Shown here in pieces: positions 37,138 to 49,009 of a stretch of DNA of 64,000 nucleotides. Source of the stretch: Auanema rhodensis (lineage: Eukaryota > Nematoda > Chromadorea > Rhabditida > Rhabditidae). The stretch lies in the NCBI GenBank assembly GCA_964057225.1, contig OZ059899.1:7440001-7504000 (forward strand), in the 5' to 3' direction. Both the position numbers and the translations under genes were made by a program. Under the pieces are notes generated by a model, which was not told the DNA's origin, did not search any database, and saw only the letters and a list, made by a program, of their open reading frames with translations. Numbering within the stretch: the first letter of the stretch is position 1; every line of letters starts with the position of its first letter.

Positions 37138-37331
37138 CTTTTAAAGAGAAGATCTTTTCGCGCCTTTCTCTATGATTTCATGCGCTAACTGAAGGACTGA
37201 CGCAACATAGGTGCAAATGGCGCCTTTCAAATAAAATTTTGAATACTTGATTGTGAAGGTTCTGACTAAAGCTTCTTCTCTGTTTTCCAAATCCCGGATT
37301 TTTCAAATACCTACGTTTTTAATTTTTATTT
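37138..37331. promoter_or_regulatory. Divergent promoter with E2F-type site
   Basis: Short region between BAF copy 2 (-) and the large coiled-coil gene (+). TTTTCGCGCC at 37155-37164 matches the E2F/DP consensus TTTSSCGC. It is locally GC-richer than its surroundings. Binding is inferred from the motif only. Confidence 0.5.
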
Positions 37332-40300
37332 ATGGATCGTAGTCCTAGTGCTGAGAACAGGGTAAGCAACATTATCAGGAACTGCGTCTGAATGTTAACT
37401 TCAGGCTCCGTGTAGTTATGAATCTGCATATGGAAAGGAAACTTCCCCCATATTGGTAAAACAAGGAAATGGTATGTTTCCAAATTGATTCGGAGAATAA
37501 GTTTTGCATTATAAGGCGTCGAACGTAGATTCAGCTCTGGAACATCGAAAAGTGTTTTATACTCTCCTGAAGTATCATATAGGAAAGAGAAGGAAGCTAG
37601 ACGAAAGAAGTGGGACTCAAAATTTCAATAAAATTGTTTTTTAAATGTATTTAGCAATACCGTTTCACCATCTAAGCGTAATGCTGCCGAATTAGCTAAA
37701 TCCTCTGCAACATTGTAAGACTGATCGCAAGTAGTGTTTAAAATTAAATATTTTTAGAGAAAAAAAAAAGGTTGAAGATGCTATAACTCGTGAAAGACGC
37801 AAGTGTAAGACTTTTTTATTAATTATTTTTACAAATTTATTATTAAAGTGGAAGATATTCCTCGGCAACACCAAGAGGAATATGACTCTCTACTATTATC
37901 GGAAACCGTGAAAAGTCAATACCGTAAGAGCCCTTCAAAACATGAGTAGGCTACATAATATTGAATTTAATTATGATCTGAATTCAGTGTTTCTGACGTA
38001 ACTTACCTTGGTACACAGTCATTTGCTATACCGATAAGTGAAGACGCATTATGCCATGAATATAAATCCATATTGGCCAAATTGTAAGATATTACATTAA
38101 TCTGTTTGTTCATTACTTACGATTAAGGGAAAATGTGGCAAAAGAAAGAGAAAACTCAGTAGTGGCTTCTGGGGTGATTGAATCTGTTAGTTTTCGCATG
38201 TTGATTAAAAAATTTATGAAGGATTTAGGTTAACTTAAACATGAGTCACATTGAGAATGAAATCAAATTAACTGAACAGCGATTTAGAGAAAATAACACA
38301 GTACGTTGAACGAATTAATTCATAATAATTAGTGATATGTTAAGATGACAGTTCTTGACGATGCTGGTTATGCCGTTCCTCAAATTTTAGAAGATAAAGA
38401 TAAAAGTGCTATTCTTTCTGAAGAGTTCCGATCTCCCTTTGATTCTCCTAGCAGTTGGTTCTAGTTAGCAATATTAATATTATAATTATCTTAGAGCTTA
38501 ACGATTCTACTAACACACCAACGAATCGAATGTCAGCAGAGGAAATGTTTTTTACTCCAATGGTAGATAAAAAAAGGTTTGCAATTTTTTCTTTTTTTTG
38601 TGAATTTACAACATTTTAAGCAAAACAGTAGAAAGAAACTTAATCACTCACCAAGTAGAAAAGGCTTCTAATACATTGAAACGCATGACTAACGAAGATA
38701 AACATGATTTGTAAGATAAATTAACAAGTTTGAATAGGAGTTTATGTTTTAGGGAAAATGCGACTTGGCGTTCTCCGCAAAAAAAAATTCAAGGTGATCC
38801 TATTCCAGAATTTGAAGATTATCGTCAGTCTATGCCAATAAATAGCAATTTGCGTAAGATGTTCTGATGGGGTTCATAATTTACTTTTATTTTTTTCAGA
38901 TAATTGTAATGAAGCCCGTAGTTCGTTACCTGAAGTAGCGAGAAAATTGAATGAAAACTCTACTACTCCTTTAAAGAACTCTCTTCAAAGAACTTCCACT
39001 GAGCATGATGAAAAAGAATCTTTCGCCAATAAGTAATATCCTTATTCTGTTGATATTAAAGTTTTTTTTCTTCAGAGAGGATGCTTTAATAAGACCCCGG
39101 GCTTTGGGTGCACAGCTTTCTGCTCAAATAAACTATTCCGCTCAAATAAATAATATGGAAGAACATTTGGAAACTGCGAAAAAAATAAATGACGATTTTA
39201 ACGTAAAAGTATATTTATTTAAATTCTGCTTTCATGAGTACTATTATAGGCTAATAATTCAAATGATAAAACCGATCTTAATATGGCATGTTTCTATTAA
39301 TTTTACACATTCTTTTGTAATTATTGTTTTCTTTATTTTAGAGCAGTAAGCTAGGAAACCAAGATATCGACGAGCTGTTAGATGGTATAGAACTGTTCGA
39401 AAGTACTTTGATTGAGCCTGTTCTGGTTCCGAAAAAAAGAGTAAAAACTTCTCCCTTATCAAGGTACTTCTTAGCGCTTGAAATTTTATATATATCTTCA
39501 TTTAGCATTACAGAAGATGCTGCTGAAATTAAGCACACTTCACAAAACAAAGTTCACCACCAATCCGTTCCAGCAGAAGCTGCCAAAGTACGAAGATGTG
39601 CACGTATGATTCTGAATAACGTGCTCCATTATCTTTTTGTTTTAAGCTTATTTACAAAAGTCTATTGAAAAATATTGCAACGATGTTAGAACGCTCGAAA
39701 AACTTGAATTAAGGAAGCTGCAAGTATACAAAAAGGTGACACGAAGTTTTTTTTTCTTAATTGCTGTGTTTAGTTAGGATTATGTCAGTCGGAACTGAAA
39801 TCGATGGAATCTGATGTCAGAGTCATGAGCGACAGTATGATAGTCGATGCTAATATGTGGATTAAAATTGGAATAGGCAAGGTATTTTCTTGTATTTCTC
39901 TTCTGTTGATCTCATCATATGTTATTATTCGTTTATAGGATATTCTTGATCAACGATGCAAACAGCTAGCTAAAATGTATAGCAAGGTCTCGGTAGAGAT
40001 AAAACTTTTGGCGTCGTTATTGTCCCAGAAGTTTGAAGTTGGGACTCAGTCCCCAAAGCCTGTTAGGTTTTTTTTTGAGAATAGTTGCTTTTTTGCTTAT
40101 TTTTGTGTTTAGTACCGCTACAATGATTAATCATATAGAAGATACTGTAAAAGAAGAAAAACAATTGAGGTTCATCCAATACTTGAAATTGTTCAATTAT
40201 TATAAACATACAGAGATATTGCTGTCGGTAGTGATTCTATCCTTCATATGGAGCCGGATATTAAATGCGAAGATTTGATGTCTTCCCGCGATATTAAACA

Positions 40301-42579
40301 GGAGTTAGTGATGAAACATAAGCGGAAAAAAATATTGTTTAAGAACTTCTGAGGAGTCAGATCAAGATGAGGGGTTAGAAGAACCTATTCTAGAAGAGCA
40401 AACTGAATATTTGCCTATTTTTTCAAGTGAAGAATTCAATATGAATAATTTAGATGGACAATCAGAGTTTGTAAAATTTGATTTTATGTAATGTAGTATA
40501 TTTCGTATCAGGGCTCCCGAAATTTCTTCTACTCCAATTGTACCTCCTTTAAATTTGTCAAGTCTTTTGGATGAAGAAACCCCCGAATACTCTTCACAAA
40601 GGAAGGAAACAGAGAAGTTTACTTGCTCAATAACAATAAAAATAATATTTTGAACAATGTAGGGCTAATACGTCGTTGAGTAAGGACTCTTTCTTGTTGA
40701 ATGATTCAGACAGTAAGTTAGTTAACTCTTTCTCCTTGATCATTTTCTTTCAGTGAATAATAGTCGATTAAATACAAGCGAACGCAGTGAAGGCAAGAAA
40801 AATATGGCTGAGTATGTTTCTATTATTCTGCAGCAATTACTATATTCATTTACAGACGATTCATGGCTGTTTCACCTAAGACGTCACCCCAAATTCCATC
40901 AAGACAGTTTCCAACATATAGCTTAGGTACTCTATTTTCACTGTTTGTGTTCAATATAAATTTTCTTTTAGATTTTACTTTTAACGACTCAAGAATATTT
41001 AACGATATTCTCTCTCCTACTAAATTTAATAATTCAGTCGATTTGAAATGCAGAGAAGGTGAATTTCTACCCATAATAAACATAATATTATGATTTGCTA
41101 TCTAGATGATGATATTACTCCTAAGAAACAAGGTACTACGAGCCCTAATAGAATGCCTGAATTCAATAGTGCGAAACCTATTTCTTTGTTACCTGGTTAG
41201 TTTTGTTAATATAAAATAACTCTAACAATCTTTAATAGATTTCATGTTAAACGAGTCAGAGGAAGATTTAGAGGACTTTCTCGGAGTTTGTACCTCGAAA
41301 ACTAAGAAAGACGACACTGTTATACTTTCAAAGGATACAGGAAGTGATACTATTCTGAGTGCCGCTGTTCATTATCCTGTTATTGAAAAAAATGTCACTG
41401 AGATATTCAACGGTCAGGATAAGTCCTTAATACCCAATTAGAGACAACTTTTTCAGGTGTTGATAAAACTTTTGATCTCGAAGAAAGCATGAAATCCATC
41501 AGATCCGAAGAATGGATTACAAAAACTGTATGAATTTTCAAAATAAGTTCATGTATCATAGTATTATTTTAGATAGTCGAGCTGAGTAATATTGTTTGGA
41601 ATAAAAGAAATGAACCAGGCTTTGATGGATTTGCAGAGATCGATGTTTTTGATTCCTTTAATGAGTAAGTTTGTGTATACTGTTTTCTAATAATGCCTGT
41701 GTAAAGTTTGAAAGCAGACGTTCCATTCAAGCATTTTACATCGGATGATCGTCTGCAAGCAATGCATGATGAAATGAGGTGAAAAAATACCAAATAAGTT
41801 TTATTAAAAGATGCTCATTATTGAAGGATACTGTACTACGCTTCAGTTTTGAACGTTGCTGCGGATTTATGGCCTAAACAAAATGAATCTGGTTTGTTCG
41901 GCTTGCCAAAGGTAAGATAATTTGCTTAAATAATTAAATAATTAATTATACAGCCTTCCTTATACGTCACAGACAAGCGACCTGAATCTGTAACATATCA
42001 AGAATTTACTCAAGCATGTCTCAAAAAAATAATTAAGTCTAAAGGTATCACGCGTTTTATTTTTATTTATAATTTAAGTTATAAGACATGTATTACTTAA
42101 CGGGAAGAATATTCAAAAACGATAGTGATCCCGAAAAAATGGCTTTTCAACTATTGTATTGCGATCGAGGATTTTTGGTCTGGATTGAATTTAGTGTTTA
42201 CCTTTAATTCAATTATAGGATGAAAGTATCACCAGAAGGGTTAGAGAACTAGAAGGACAAGTGGTGGACAATATCACTGATGCCGTTGAAGCTGAAATTG
42301 TTGATTCACTGTATGTATGCCATATTAAACATAATAATTTCAATGCTTTTCAGATTCAGGGATGACAAAACGGATGAGCATTCTAACAGCATGTTTGGTT
42401 CTTTCAGCAACTCTTCTTTCTTTTCACAGGGTCTCATCGAAGGTAGATTTTCTATTGGAAGAAGGTCTAGCATTACTAGGGAATCTCTTTCTAAGAGGTA
42501 ATGTTATAAAATTGTTTATTTCTAAGGAATTTTATTCAGAACCCCCAGCCCACTCGTTTTAGCCAAAATTGAAGAGTAA
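37332..42579 (+). CDS. Large acidic protein with coiled coils, unknown
   Basis: Some 35 small exons with 40-60 nt introns; start MDRSPSAENR at 37332, stop TAA 42577-42579 after SPLVLAKIEE. Roughly 1,100 residues. It is largely disordered and Ser/Asp/Glu-rich with proline-directed sites (SPEVSY, SPKTSPQ, SPTKF, FFTP), a predicted coiled-coil part (KSIEKYCNDVRTLEKLELRK, 39650-39730, and CQSELKSMESDVRVMSD) and a more ordered C-terminal part (VELSNIVWNKRNEPGFDGFA, 41575-41640; YYASVLNVAADLW; MYYLTGRIFKN; RRVRELEGQVVDNITDAVEA). The many CDK-type sites and the E2F-type shared promoter suggest a cell-cycle, centrosome or kinetochore protein, but I recognise no family. It could be two genes split near 40330-40420, where my exon joins are weakest. 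Confidence 0.6.
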
Positions 42580-42846
42580 TTTGTTTATAATCCCTACTTA
42601 TGTTTTACTTGAATTTAACATATACTTCCTATACTGTTGTTCTCGTACCCGATACTCATTAATAATCCTTGATACTCGGTAAATCTTTCTACTGTCTTGT
42701 ATTGCAAATAAATGTTTCATCATTATTTCTAATATATCCTTCATTGTTCTAACTATCTGATACCGATATGTCTTATATGTTTTGCTTATAGTCCATTCAT
42801 TAATAGATTTTGATATTGGTGGTATGAGGTTCGCATTTTATTAAAT
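42580..42846. other. Short intergenic gap, possible intercistronic region
   Basis: 267 bp between two same-strand genes. T-rich, with an acceptor-like TTGCTTATAG near 42790. The distance is somewhat long for a nematode operon but compatible with one. Confidence 0.35.
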
Positions 42847-45584
42847 ATGGATGAAAGGGGTAACGATTCATCATACGCGAGTGTAACTAAAGGCAAATCT
42901 TCTGATCTCCCTATTATGGAGAAAGAAACCGTAATAGTTGTGAGTAAATTAATCTCCTCAATTTTATAATGAATCACAATTTAGTCCCCTTCTAATCCCG
43001 AGCCACAGACCAGATCATGGGCATCTTTATTTGTTGGACGTGATGAAGACTCCACCAATCAACCTTTAGAAGAATCTGTTAAACGGTATATGGATAGCAA
43101 TGGAACTATAGCAAACGTTGGTATGCCACCTGAGAATTCGAACATTAGTAATGATGCAAAACCAAATCAGGTAAACATAGCGTTTTCCTGTGATTCATTT
43201 TAAAGTTAATCATCAATATTGAACTGCCGTTTAGGTTGATCAAAATTGGAAATACACAGGAAATTATGTGCCTAATCCATATATGATACAAGCTAGCAAT
43301 GCTTTTGGGGTATATGAAGAATATCTTTTATTTCTATCGAAAACGAACTTTTTAGTATACCAGTGAGACCCAATTTTCGCCCTACAGTTCTCTACCTGTA
43401 TACCATTACCAACCAGCGCTATTTTCAGTCCCTCCACCTACAATGCAGTATACTTCAGGAGCGGTATTTAAAATTTATATATTTTGCTATTCACTCCCAT
43501 AATTTATATAGGGTCCAGCAATGAAACCTGTACCACAAGCATATGTTCAGCAAACTTCTACTGCTTATCAGTATTATCCTCAAACTGGAAATATGTATTG
43601 TAACAATCCCTATATGACTCAGTCATACTCAAATTATTCTCCTATGCAATATGGATATTCACAGAATTACACCAACGGTTATGTTCATTCATCTTCTCAA
43701 AATCATATGCCAATGGTTATACAATTCGAGTTTCTTTTCTATCTGCGAATTCTAGACCACCGCTCCTGAAAAAAAAGTACCTAAGAAAGAAATGGATTCT
43801 TGGAATAATGCTGTAGCTGTAATGGAGCGAGAGCGTATAATAAAAGAAAAAATTGGGCTTTTAATAAATAACAGGTATTGCTTTATTTAAATAAATAATA
43901 GCACCATTCGGATTATAAGATATCGAATTGTTCAAAAAATAAATGTCGGGAGTTACGGCGCCATTTACACTGCTTTGGTCATTTCTGATCCAGCGCACAG
44001 TTTGGTTGCCGTTAAGTTCGAAACTGGTACGATTGAAGCTGTGCTATCAAAGGTTCAAATTTGTTTTTAGCATCTGTTGAAGATTCTCATCTACGGTACG
44101 AGCACGACGTTTATAAGGTAAGTTTTGCTTAAATATATTACAATAATATACTTATCAGGTTTGTCATGATGGTCCACGTTCTAAAAAGAATAAAAGCACC
44201 GAGGGCTTTGCCAAAGTTCTTTGGATTGGCGAAGAATATCAGTATAAGTAAATTTTGTTACTTTTAATTCCATAAGTTTATATATTCATAGAATTATGGT
44301 GATGGAGCTCTTGGGGCCCTCACTTGAAAATCTTTTTACATATTGCTCATATCGTTTCAGAAAAGAGGTGATATATGATCAGTAAATAGTTTCATAGAAG
44401 GCATAATATTTAGACAGTGTATGAGCTGGGAATGCAAATGTTAGAACGTGTAGAACATCTGCATAGCAGAGGCTTTATTCATCGAGACTTAAAACCTGAA
44501 AATTTTTTGATGGGACTGGGCTATCGGGAAACTGTGTGTTATCTCATAGATTTTGGTTTGGCTCGTCGTTATAGGTACATAATCGTTATCGAATAATCGA
44601 AATTTACTTCTTGTTTTACAGATTTAGAGATGGAGCAGATCTTTCTCATGTGCCCTTTCGAAAAGGAAAAAATTTAGTAGGAACCGCCAAATATGCCAGT
44701 TTAAATAGCCATTACGTAATTTTTGATATATAGAGAATTTAAATGTAGTAACTGAAATTACAGGGTTTAGAATTATCTCGGAGAGATGATCTTGAATCTT
44801 TGGGATATATTCTCCTAGAATTTATGGTTGGCGAGTTGCCATGGAAGGTTTGATAGTTCAATTTGTAATTTGTTACCATTTAATGTGCTTGAAGGAGACG
44901 CGCAATCGAGCTCGGTATCGCACTAAGCAACAGAGTTACAATCGTATCAAAACGGGAAAAGAACAGTTGGACTGGGACGCAACATGTCCAGCTTTGGCAG
45001 AATGGATTAGGTATGCCCGAGGAATGGAATTCACAGAAAAGGTTTATTAAACGAATAATTAAATTTCTAATATTCTTATATTCTTATATAGCCTGACTAT
45101 GATCGATTTCGAGAATATTTGCGCCAATATATTATTCAATCGGATGACGTATCCATTCCGAATATTGAGTTATCAAATATGTCTCTCAGAGATAGAGAGT
45201 AATTTATTTTAGTAAGCTTAACAGTAATCATAGCCAATTTAGGGAGCTTAAATTTGGTGCTGATTCTTCAGTTGATCTTCGGAAAAATATCGCATTATTT
45301 AATACTACAGAGAAAAACGCTTCCAGAGCGATTGATGTTTTGCCAGAATTGGTAGCTAATAAAACTGAAAATCTTCGATTTGAATGGTTAGAACGTAGAG
45401 AAAGCTCTGCGTCCGAGAAGTATACTTATGATTGTCTATATAGGTATGTAATGATTATTTCTTGCCCTTATATGATAAATTTATCAGGTGGACATTACCT
45501 TATGGTGAAGCTCCAACTTTACCTCCCGATTATCAGTCGTCAATGAGCTTCGGATACGGTATAGGAGAAGGTGGATTTGCATAA
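42847..45584 (+). CDS. CK1-family protein kinase with Tyr/Gln/Asn-rich N-terminus
   Basis: Ser/Thr kinase of the casein kinase 1 superfamily, a family expanded in nematodes. Start [17 protein letters not shown] at 42847. The first about 270 residues are low complexity: [38 protein letters not shown]. The kinase domain follows (43910-45150): nucleotide loop [13 protein letters not shown] lysine VAVKFE, catalytic loop [20 protein letters not shown], then [17 protein letters not shown] and the CK1 signature [16 protein letters not shown]. All catalytic residues are present, but the first loop glycine is replaced (N-V-G-S-Y-G). After the kinase comes an extension ending [11 protein letters not shown] and [10 protein letters not shown], stop TAA 45582. 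About 14 exons. Resembles the TTBK-like/nematode-specific branch; substrate unknown. Confidence 0.9.
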
Positions 45585-46276
45585 TAACCTGCTCGAAATT
45601 GTTGAAATAACCAGTATTTGTTTGTTTGTTTTTAAATCTGTTGTGAAATATTTTTAAGAGATTGTTGATTTTATCCTTTTGTAATACTTTAGGTTTTAGT
45701 GGTCTACATGTTTTAATTTCCTTTATATGTCACCATATTATAGTCTTATCAGATTTTGTTTAGTTAACCACGGGTTGATAAGTTTATACGGTTATGTTCT
45801 CATGATTGTTTCGCTGAAGGCTTTGAATTATTTGTAGGTTGAGACAACATTAGAAATCTTAATATTTTATTTGTTTATAAGTAATTCCACAGTTTAATGC
45901 AAAAAAGTATTTTTTATCTAATTTCCATTATACTAGATGTTTATATGTATATTTGTATTAAATATATTTCTTGGAATTCTATCACATGTATCTTCAAATA
46001 AAGTAATATTTAAAATAGTTCATAATTTTTAATAATTGAGAGTTTAATATAGCTTAACTTGAACCAATGCTATTTAGATAAAACAATTTTGACTATCAAT
46101 CTTTAATCTAATAGTATTTTAGAATGAAAAACTTTAATTTGTAGTTTCATTAATAATCTAAAACACTATCAAAGGCTTTGTGTTATTCTATGTTGTTTCT
46201 AATATTACCACAAGATATAATAACAAATTCAAAGTTTTATTGAAAAGTGAGCAATCATCATTCCAAAAGTCATTTT
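45585..46276. other. Convergent intergenic region
   Basis: About 690 bp between kinase and collagen stop codons, AT-rich, with AATAAA at about 45997. Nothing else seen. Confidence 0.5.
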
Positions 46277-47598
46277 TCAAATTTTTTGCAGCTTGAGCAT
46301 CTTCCGAAGCATTTTTTTTCTCATTCTTCTTTCAAACTTCGCAAAATCATGAAGTTTCTCATGGGCGTTATAAACATCTGATGGCTGAGGGAATTGATTG
46401 AAGTTAAAGCTTGGTGCATCAGTTGGTAGAACATTTGTCGTAGTTATGTAGGCCGACTCTGTGGTTGCATCTGTTTGAGCAGGTGAGATATATGCGGATT
46501 GAGAAGAGGTTTGAGTAGGTTGAGGAGGTGCTGGAGCGAACATATCACTAAGAATGCTTTGAACACCACAGTCAGAAGGACAATAGCTAGAAGGCATTCC
46601 TGGATCTCCTGGAGGTCCGAAGCTTCCTTCCTGGCCTGCATGTCCAGCTTTTCCAGTTTGCCCAATTGGTCCCGTTGGCCCAGTAGGACCTGGATTTCCG
46701 GGAGCATTGGAGTTTTTGCCTGCTGGTCCCGGTCTTCCTTTCATTCCTTGAGGTCCTGGGGGTCCGATAGGTCCTTTGATACCAATTCCAGCAATAACGG
46801 TATCTCCTTCTGGCCCCTTCGCACCGACTGGACCCTGTACTCCTGGTTCACCGGGGAAACCGTTGTGTCCATGTGGTCCATCCATTCCCATGCTTCCGTC
46901 AGGTCCTCCATGTCCTGGCATACCAGGATATCCTTGCATTCCTCTTTCTCCTTGAGATCCTCTAGGACCGGGTGGTCCAGCTGGACAGATAACACATGGA
47001 AGCTCCTGCTCTGCCTCGAGTTGAATATCGTATCCATCATCACCAGCCTGAATTGAAATTTATTCTAAACGACCATTCGGGATTGAATATACCATTCCTG
47101 GTCGACCTGGTTCTCCTGGAATACCATCAGTACCAGGTAAACCTTGAGGGCCTGGCATTCCCATAGGACAAGCCAATTGAAAGCATCCTTTACAGAAACC
47201 ATATTCTAATGGGTTGTCACGTTTTCTGCGAGAAAACATTAAAATATCTGAAGCTGGAACATTTTCTCTGCTTGACATTATTTGTCTCCAGAGAAAATTA
47301 GAAGATACCTAAAAGAAACATTGTTATATGACGGATTAAGTAGTTCTGAGATGCATTCTCTATGAAACATCATGTCATCGTCGTAAGGGAGAGCCCCAAA
47401 CAACAGATTTAGCTATTAATAAAATGGAAAAAAACAATGATATACCTTGTAATTAACTGAAAGAAGTTCAACATCTCGTTGGTGTAAGTTAATACGATCA
47501 TAGAGAGTAGGAATCGTAAATAATAACCCAATGAGTGTTATGGATGAAACAGTTAATGAAAAATTGGCTAATTTATAATAAAACACATTAGTGTCCAT
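46277..47598 (-). CDS. Cuticle collagen with long C-terminal tail
   Basis: Structural protein of the nematode exoskeleton. Start at 47598 after a TTTTTCAG acceptor: MDTNVFYYKLANFSLTVSSI, a short cytosolic part and one signal-anchor (SLTVSSITLIGLLFTI). After a 140-nt intron comes the N-terminal non-collagen region with a subtilisin-type cleavage site (FSRRKRDN). Cysteine clusters (CKGCFQLACPMG, CVICPAG, YCPSDCG) flank the Gly-X-Y blocks (GMPGPQGLPGTDGIPGEPG; GPPGPRG onward to GDPGMPSS), the standard layout of cuticle collagens. Unusually, about 100 residues follow the last Gly-X-Y block: Ser/Thr/Gln-rich (QPTQTSSQSAYISPAQTDAT), then a highly basic end (ERRMRKKMLRKMLKLQKI). Stop at 46277-46279. 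The two introns are 47043-47088 and about 47310-47455 (edges approximate). Confidence 0.93.
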
Positions 47599-48184
47599 TT
47601 CTGAAAAACAAAATATATCCAATAGATTAGAATAAAATATGAATAAAGAATAAAAATAATATTATATGCCTCAAATATATATTTATAAAATTAAGAAAAA
47701 AAAACTATTCGAAAAATCTGAAATTTATAAGAAAGAAAAAGTGACAATATTAGGATGTCTTCAACATTTATATCCCAACTTTTTTCAAGTAGGACAGCAC
47801 GGTTGGATAAAAACATGTTCTAAATTTCTAACGTTATTATCTCATCGTGGTAACGGTGCTTTCAAAATCCATTAGGTACATCTCCCAAATTGCGACAACG
47901 TTTCATTAGATGATTTCTGATTCAGGTCAAGGCGCTTTTTGTAACAGAACCTAACTGAGATAAAAAGTCAGCCATAGCTATTTGAAATGAATATTAGGAC
48001 ACATTTAGAAGAATGAACTATTAATGAACCATGTAAAAAACTGTAATACCGTCGAAGGAAGAAATAAAATGTTCCAATTAGGATAAAGTCATCGGATTTC
48101 ATTTGAGGAAATATCGTTGACACTACACTTCATGCCATCTAATGATAGCTAATAGTAGATATCTTTAATTAATTAAAAAATAAC

Positions 48185-48227
<43 letters not shown>

Positions 48228-49009
48228 ATTTTTAACATAGAAAACAGTTTGTTATTATTATTATATGAATTTTGTACCTTTTATATACGGATACTAAGCA
48301 AAAACAATGCTCCTTTATATGTTATATGTTTAAATATTTTAATAAAAACAATTTAATTGAATGTTAGATTAATATTATTCTATGATTTATACTTTATATT
48401 AATCAATATAAATATAATTAGAATTATATCATTAGAAGCTGATATGATATCTGAATATGTTTATATTCGTAGAAGAAATGAGCTTTTAAAGAAGAACATA
48501 TTGATTTTGAAAAGCTGTATATTTTCATTTTTCCCTTAAAATTATAATAATTTGTATGCTATATCTTTCATATTTTTATGTTAACATTTATTCATTTTAT
48601 GAAAGAATATTGAAAAAATGTGAAAATCAATTTCTTTATATAAGTTCATAATATTTCAATTTAACTCGTCATATCAAAAAACTTAATAAGCATTATTTAT
48701 AGAGAAAAATATTCTATAAATTCTATAATAATTTTATTTAATAATAAATTTTAAATATATTATAATTTTAAAAATAATTTAATATATAATAAACTATATA
48801 CATGTATATAATTATAATTAAGGAAAATGAATCACACACATTGATCAGGGTTATACAGACATAATAATTACAAACAATAAAATAAATCTTAATATATTAA
48901 CGAATATTAACAAATATATTTTAAAATAATATTTGCATATATCTTTATTAAATTCAATAGAATTTTTAATATAATATTGTTTAATTTCAATAGTGAAATG
49001 TACATCAAT
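47599..49009. other. AT-rich intergenic region
   Basis: About 1.4 kb with a (TA)n tract at about 48188-48222. A 69-codon open frame at 47666-47875 is Lys-rich and has no splice or homology support. No supported gene. Confidence 0.5.
48188..48222. repeat. (TA)n microsatellite
   Basis: About 35 nt of uninterrupted TA dinucleotides in intergenic DNA. Confidence 0.95.

Noticed and set aside
46499-47056. 185-codon plus-strand open frame rich in Ser/Arg/Trp
   Set aside because: It is antisense to the collagen Gly-X-Y exon; the open frame results from the repetitive GGN-CCN composition.
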